From contig LSRX01000783.1 in NCBI GenBank assembly GCA_001939145.1, forward strand, positions 121,029 to 185,028: a stretch of DNA of 64,000 nt, given 5' to 3'. The notes below the pieces were generated by a model. The model saw only the letters and a program-made list of their open reading frames with translations. It had not been told where the DNA came from and searched no databases. This DNA comes from Symbiodinium microadriaticum (lineage: Eukaryota > Sar > Dinophyceae > Suessiales > Symbiodiniaceae). A program made the position numbers and the translations under genes. Positions 60,618 to 64,000 of the stretch are shown piece after piece (positions within the stretch are counted from its first letter, which is position 1; each line of letters opens with the position of its first letter).

Positions 60618-61090
60618 AATCGAAGCTGTTCCCAGCCACCGCCTTGCGAGTCTGCATTGACGGCAATGGCGCTAGGGCCTGCCCGCAAAAAAAGAAAGCA
60701 GCCAATCGACACCACTTGAGGCCACTGCCTTCCAAGTCAACATCAACCATGGCCCCACGCCCACCTACCAAAGAGTCACGCCGGAAACAACTGCAAATCT
60801 GCTCTAGTGACTCCAGTCGAACCTGTCTGATTTCTTAGGGCACTGCCATCCAAGTCCACATCAGCAATGGCTCCACCAGTGCTGTAGGGCCTGCCAGAAA
60901 ATAGAAACCAGCCAGTCGAACTTGTTTTCCGAGCCACTGCCTTCCAAGTCCGCATCAACCACCACTCCATGCTCACCTACCCGAGTCATGCGAAAAAGAC
61001 AAACAGCCAATCCAAGCTATCTCAGGCCACTGCTGCGCATCTCCAAGTCTGCATCATCAATCGCAATGGCTTCACCACGATCGCCTCCTG
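60470..61090 (-). repeat. array of six related exon-like units (D-x-D-x-E-G-S motif)
   Basis: On the minus strand six related units of about 85-160 bases follow one another, with the cores DADLEGSCLQQLRI (about 60515-60475), AIAVNADSQGGGWEQLRL (about 60668-60615), MVDVDLEGSGLKW (about 60750-60712), AIADVDLDGSALRNQ (about 60870-60826), VVDADLEGSGSENKFDWL (about 60962-60909) and AIAIDDADLEMRSSGLR (about 61070-61020). Between cores lie pyrimidine-rich tracts ending in GGCAG before GCCCTA, like acceptors, and GTG-starting donors, so each unit may be a duplicated exon plus intron. A (CA)n run at 60584-60616 interrupts the array. Their downstream position and orientation suggest they belong to the gene starting at 61754, but no family is recognised for the motif. 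Confidence 0.5.
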
Positions 61091-61469
61091 ACAAATTTAC
61101 AGCGCACAGCAGGCATACGGACAATATGGACTGACTCTCGGCATCCTGGAAGAGCAACAGCAGCCACAGGCACAACAGGACCAGGAGCGGCGCCTGCCAC
61201 ACCGCACACTGCATATTTTCCCTTATGTTTATGTGGCCTACGAGACAAGTCACCTGGCAATCATCACAGCCTGGCTCACCAACAGGGCCGGCTGGCACGG
61301 CGTGTCCATCATCGCCTCCCTCCGCCCGACCGGCACCTGTTATGTAGCATCTTTGATTTTCGCATTCAATTCCAAGATACCGAGGCCGTGCCTTGTTGCT
61401 GCAAAAGGACTACCAAATCATCAGTGCTGAGCTGCCGCGCTGCCTCAGCTACAGCCCCGCTAAAGTTTA

Positions 61470-61754
61470 CTACTTTCGGCCTTGCGCCAATGGTTGCAGA
61501 TCCGCCTGCATCAACCGGCTTCGACGCTTCTTGAGTGCTTTCTCCTGGTTTGCCAGCTCGCGGTTTTCTTGACGCTTCGCAGCACGGCGTCGGCGAAGAT
61601 CTGCCAACTCATCTGCAAGGACCTCCAAGCAGTACACCAGACTCACAAGTCACACTCAGCAGAATCCAGCGACTCCAGCGACACACACAGTCAAATGCAA
61701 AGAACAGAAAAGACTCACCTGGGCACGACGAGCACGATTCATCTTCGGCGCCAT
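61470..61754 (-). CDS. 5' exons of a Rep-family-type gene (basic coiled-coil N-terminus)
   Basis: Exon 1 (61754-61719) reads MAPKMNRARRAQ and ends at consensus donor CAG|GTGAGT. Exon 2, with acceptor GGAG before GTCCTT at 61622, continues in phase as VLADELADLRRRRAAKRQEN then RELANQEKALKKRRSRLMQ, and runs to a TAG at 61470-61472 unless a GC donor at CAG|GCGGAT ends it earlier. This very basic coiled coil is the N-terminus I associate with the Rep-like genes of Symbiodiniaceae, which makes it likely that a second gene of the family starts here, head to tail with the one upstream. No HUH or helicase exons were found further left; the array at 60.5-61.1 kb occupies that place, so the gene may be rearranged. 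Confidence 0.6.
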
Positions 61755-61971
61755 AAGTGTTCGAAGCTTTTCCTATACTTCTGGCACGAGTCACTAGCGT
61801 CACTAGCGCAAGTCAATAGCACTGCTTGAAACAAAGACTGCGCGAAGTCAGCGAACTGATCACGGCTCCTCTATTGCACTGTATTGACATGTCTCACACC
61901 CGTGTTCACTGCAATCTCTTGCTTCAGAGGCGTCAACCCCGCTGTTTCTGCGCCACGCAGACACTTGCTAG

Positions 61972-64000
61972 TCAGCCTGACTCGTCGAAGTGCAGCTCGC
62001 GCTTAGGTGCCGGCGAAGCCACCCACCTGCGCTTTCGCTGATCCGAACGTGAGTCGATAACATCACTCTCAGCAGCGCTCAAGCTTGCTGGCTCAATGTA
62101 GGCTGGCTCCTGTAGGTTTAACAGTTGGACATTCTGACGATTGCACAGCCAATGGTCCGTCTGGAGTTCTTCCAGGTTTTGGGCCGACAAGTCGAAAGTT
62201 GCGACAACTGCCCGTCCACAGAAAGAATAGGAATAGGAGAAAACATTCGTGGCAGATCTCGCCCCTTTCACGATCTTTGGGCGGCCTTGCAAGGCTTCCC
62301 TGTTCCTTTTCAGGAACATGGCATCTCCGACGCCATCAAGAAGAACCCCGGCATGCACACGGCGGTCAAAATCTGCCAGGTCCATGTTCTCAGAATCCTC
62401 TACTGTCACCTCGAGGAAGTCCGCCAAGCCCAACTTGTTCGCCACCCGCTTCAAAGTGTGGGCAGCCAGCATGGATTTTCCCAAGCGCGTGCCGCCCACG
62501 ATCGCAAGGACTGGACGGCGGAAGCGAGGCTGTCCGTCGTGGCAAGCCACAAACTCCTGGCGGGTGCGTTACATCAACAGACACGCTTTCGGCGCAAGCC
62601 CAGCGCGGTGGTGGGTTTCGAATTTATAATTAGCAATCTAGCAAGCTCAAGCCCCACCTCGACTGGTCCAAAAGTCTTCATGGGCAACATCGCGGACTCG
62701 AGCGCCTTGGACTCTGCCTGCACAGCGTCTCGAACAGCCTGGTCGTGAAGATAACGCTCTGCAGCTTTGCAGTCTCCCAATCGCTTTTGAAATCCGACTG
62801 TCACCTGCGCAGCCACCCGAAGATACGTCTGCCGCGTCAATTTCCCAGCCTTCAGAAGGTTGTCCAACCACCATCCCTCCACCCCATAGGCTTTGAAAGG
62901 TGGGAAATCTGTAGAGTTGAACCTGCGCTGCGACTAGACCCGGAATAGCTGCACCAACAAAACACAGGTTTCGAATCCTATCTACACTCTACACAAACTC
63001 CCGAGTAACGGACACGTCATGTCCTTGGTTTTTGACTGCGAGACCGACGTTTTACTGCGTCCATTTAGGCCCCAACATTTCGAAGCCCCCGAGGGCCATC
63101 CGAGGCCGTCATTTTGTGCGAATCCCCTCAAGAATTACACACTCGAAGCCCGCCACAGCCTCGCTTCCTTGGTGTCGAGGCCGAGGCCGGATTCTCTAGG
63201 TTTCGAAGCCTTGCAAGGCGAGCCTCTCCGAGGCCGTCATTTTAAACAAATCCCCTTGTAACAGACACATCCGAAGCTGGTTGCGAGGCCGTTCGAGACT
63301 GGGTTCTCTAGGTTTCGAGGCATTTCGAGGCCTTTCGAGGCCTCTCCGAGGCCGGTGTTTTGCGCAAATCCCCTTAGAACGGACACATCCGAGGCCTCAG
63401 GGGACTCGAATCTATATAATACTAATTAAGGGGTCCCCAGACGATCACCACCTCGCCCGAGGCAACCCTCCAAGCGAACCACGCAAAACTTAGAATTTTA
63501 AGCCGCAGCTTTCCCTGAGTCCCTGAACATGCATACCCACACACTACAGGCACGCTCACGCAACTCCACAAGTCCAATCAAGCGGCAAAGTGCCAACCTT
63601 GTCCACTATCACATAGAAGTGCCCGTAGCGAACCGCACCCATATAGCCCTTGCCTGAAGTCGTGTTGGGGCTCAGGTGGGGACGAACCCCTTCGAACTCG
63701 AACACGTGCAAGGCGTCGCGACCACGGCGATGAAAGGGCTGTGCCAGATGCAGGTACGCATGAAGATGCACCTGAAGCGGTGAAGCTTTCTCCATGGTTG
63801 CGGATGTACCCTCCGCCTTTAATTCACGAGCGAGCCAAGCAAGGAAAGCTAAGAAGCGGCTGAACAATTGTCGCAGCACCGTCTCCTCCAACGACGCAAA
63901 GTCACCATGGCTGGAATTGTATGTCAGTTGAACTGCCATGAACTTCCAAACCTTCGTTGCAGGGGCACGAGCGGGAGCCACAACAGCACCTCCGCCATCG
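61972..64000 (-). CDS. Rep-like protein: HUH endonuclease plus SF3 helicase (5' end outside window)
   Basis: Three exons are deduced on the minus strand: from beyond 64000 to 63597, 62922-62643 and 62556-61972 (stop TGA at 61972-61974). Exon 1 shows the rolling-circle initiator motifs: VQLTYN (motif I), PLQVHLHAYLHL with H-x-H (motif II) and GHFYVIVDKVGTL bearing a candidate catalytic Tyr and Lys (motif III, with wider spacing than the usual YxxK). Exon 2 is a helical linker (VEGWWLDNLLKAGKLTRQTY). Exon 3 holds Walker A (IVGGTRLGKSML), Walker B (GVLLDGVGD) and motif C (AVVATFDLSAQN) of superfamily 3 helicases, then a basic tail (SDQRKRRWVASPAPKRE). Both introns have GC donors and restore the phase. 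The set-up is that of CRESS-DNA Rep proteins, but introns and intact frames show a cellular gene, probably a captured Rep multiplied in dinoflagellates. Its host role is unknown. Confidence 0.75.
63000..63412. repeat. imperfect tandem repeat in the Rep-gene intron
   Basis: Three diverged units contain TCTCTAGGTTTCGA, CGAGGCCGTCATTTT, CAAATCCCCTT and AACGGACACATCCGA in the same order, with spacing of about 120-145 bases. Short inner repeats (CGAGGCCTTT) occur at 63310-63350. The array fills most of the 674-nt intron between exons 1 and 2. Confidence 0.75.

Noticed and set aside
61972-64000. Recent viral integration or contaminating virus genome
   Set aside because: The Rep-like gene is split by introns with host-type GC donors and lies between host-like sequence, so a cellular gene is far more likely.
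1-64000. CRISPR arrays, bacterial operons, tRNA and rRNA genes, spliced-leader copies
   Set aside because: Looked for characteristic repeats, ribosome-binding-site-led gene chains, cloverleaf-like segments and a dinoflagellate spliced-leader-like CCATTTTGGCTCAAG; none was found by eye. The CCATTTTG motif of the AT-rich repeat continues differently. A tRNAscan or covariance-model search could still reveal an RNA gene.

Overview
The window looks like nuclear DNA of a dinoflagellate, most likely a member of the Symbiodiniaceae. The evidence is: (i) genes cut into many very short exons, with GC-AG introns alongside GT-AG ones; (ii) nearly all recognisable genes lying on the minus strand, as in dinoflagellate unidirectional gene clusters; (iii) a spliced Rep-like gene (HUH endonuclease plus SF3 helicase) and a decayed DIRS-like tyrosine-recombinase retroelement, both of types I know to be multiplied in these genomes; (iv) CCCTAAA/TTTAGGG-type telomere-like repeats; (v) secreted 'pmp-like' beta-helix and ankyrin genes. 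The taxon is an inference; no marker gene fixes it. No bacterial operon, tRNA, rRNA or CRISPR was seen.

Layout. 1-540: ordinary sequence with one possible plus-strand EH/EF-hand exon. 540-6950: a strongly AT-rich, gene-free island, including a degenerate ~90-bp tandem repeat (3.1-5.6 kb) with mirror-complementary flanks. 7.0-9.0 kb: no recognisable gene, but a 326-bp tandem duplication. 9.1-12.1 kb: remains of a DIRS-like element on the minus strand. 12.3-12.6 kb: simple repeats ending in a long (GGAT)n. 12.8-14.6 kb: a Ser/Thr protein kinase gene, lost beyond subdomain IX where the repeats begin. 15.6-16.2 kb: microsatellite cluster. 16.3-17.5 kb: an unidentified multi-exon gene. 18.4-26.7 kb: two or more ankyrin-repeat genes, about one repeat per exon. 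28.7-31.2 kb: a dinoflagellate-type gene with WICSFA and WCIYE motifs. 32-38.4 kb: isolated exons of unknown genes, telomere-like repeats and an assembly gap at 36729-36799.

39.4-41.7 kb holds a gene for RNA polymerase subunit RPB8, resolvable into seven exons, and 42.4-43.5 kb a thioredoxin gene resolvable into six exons, one of only 21 nt. 44.5-49.0 kb holds exons of membrane proteins and two large simple repeats. 49.1-56.1 kb contains many exons of a secreted protein with chlamydial-pmp-like beta-helix motifs (FxxN, GGA), Cys-rich modules and possible membrane segments; these may be one large gene. 57-60 kb is gene-poor. 60.4-61.1 kb is an array of six related exon-like units. 61.5-64 kb holds the start of one Rep-family gene and nearly all of another, with a minisatellite in its intron.

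The genes form no visible pathway. RPB8 and thioredoxin are housekeeping genes, set among expanded repeat-protein families and mobile-element-derived genes. Exon boundaries were worked out by eye from splice signals, reading phase and family conservation; they are predictions.
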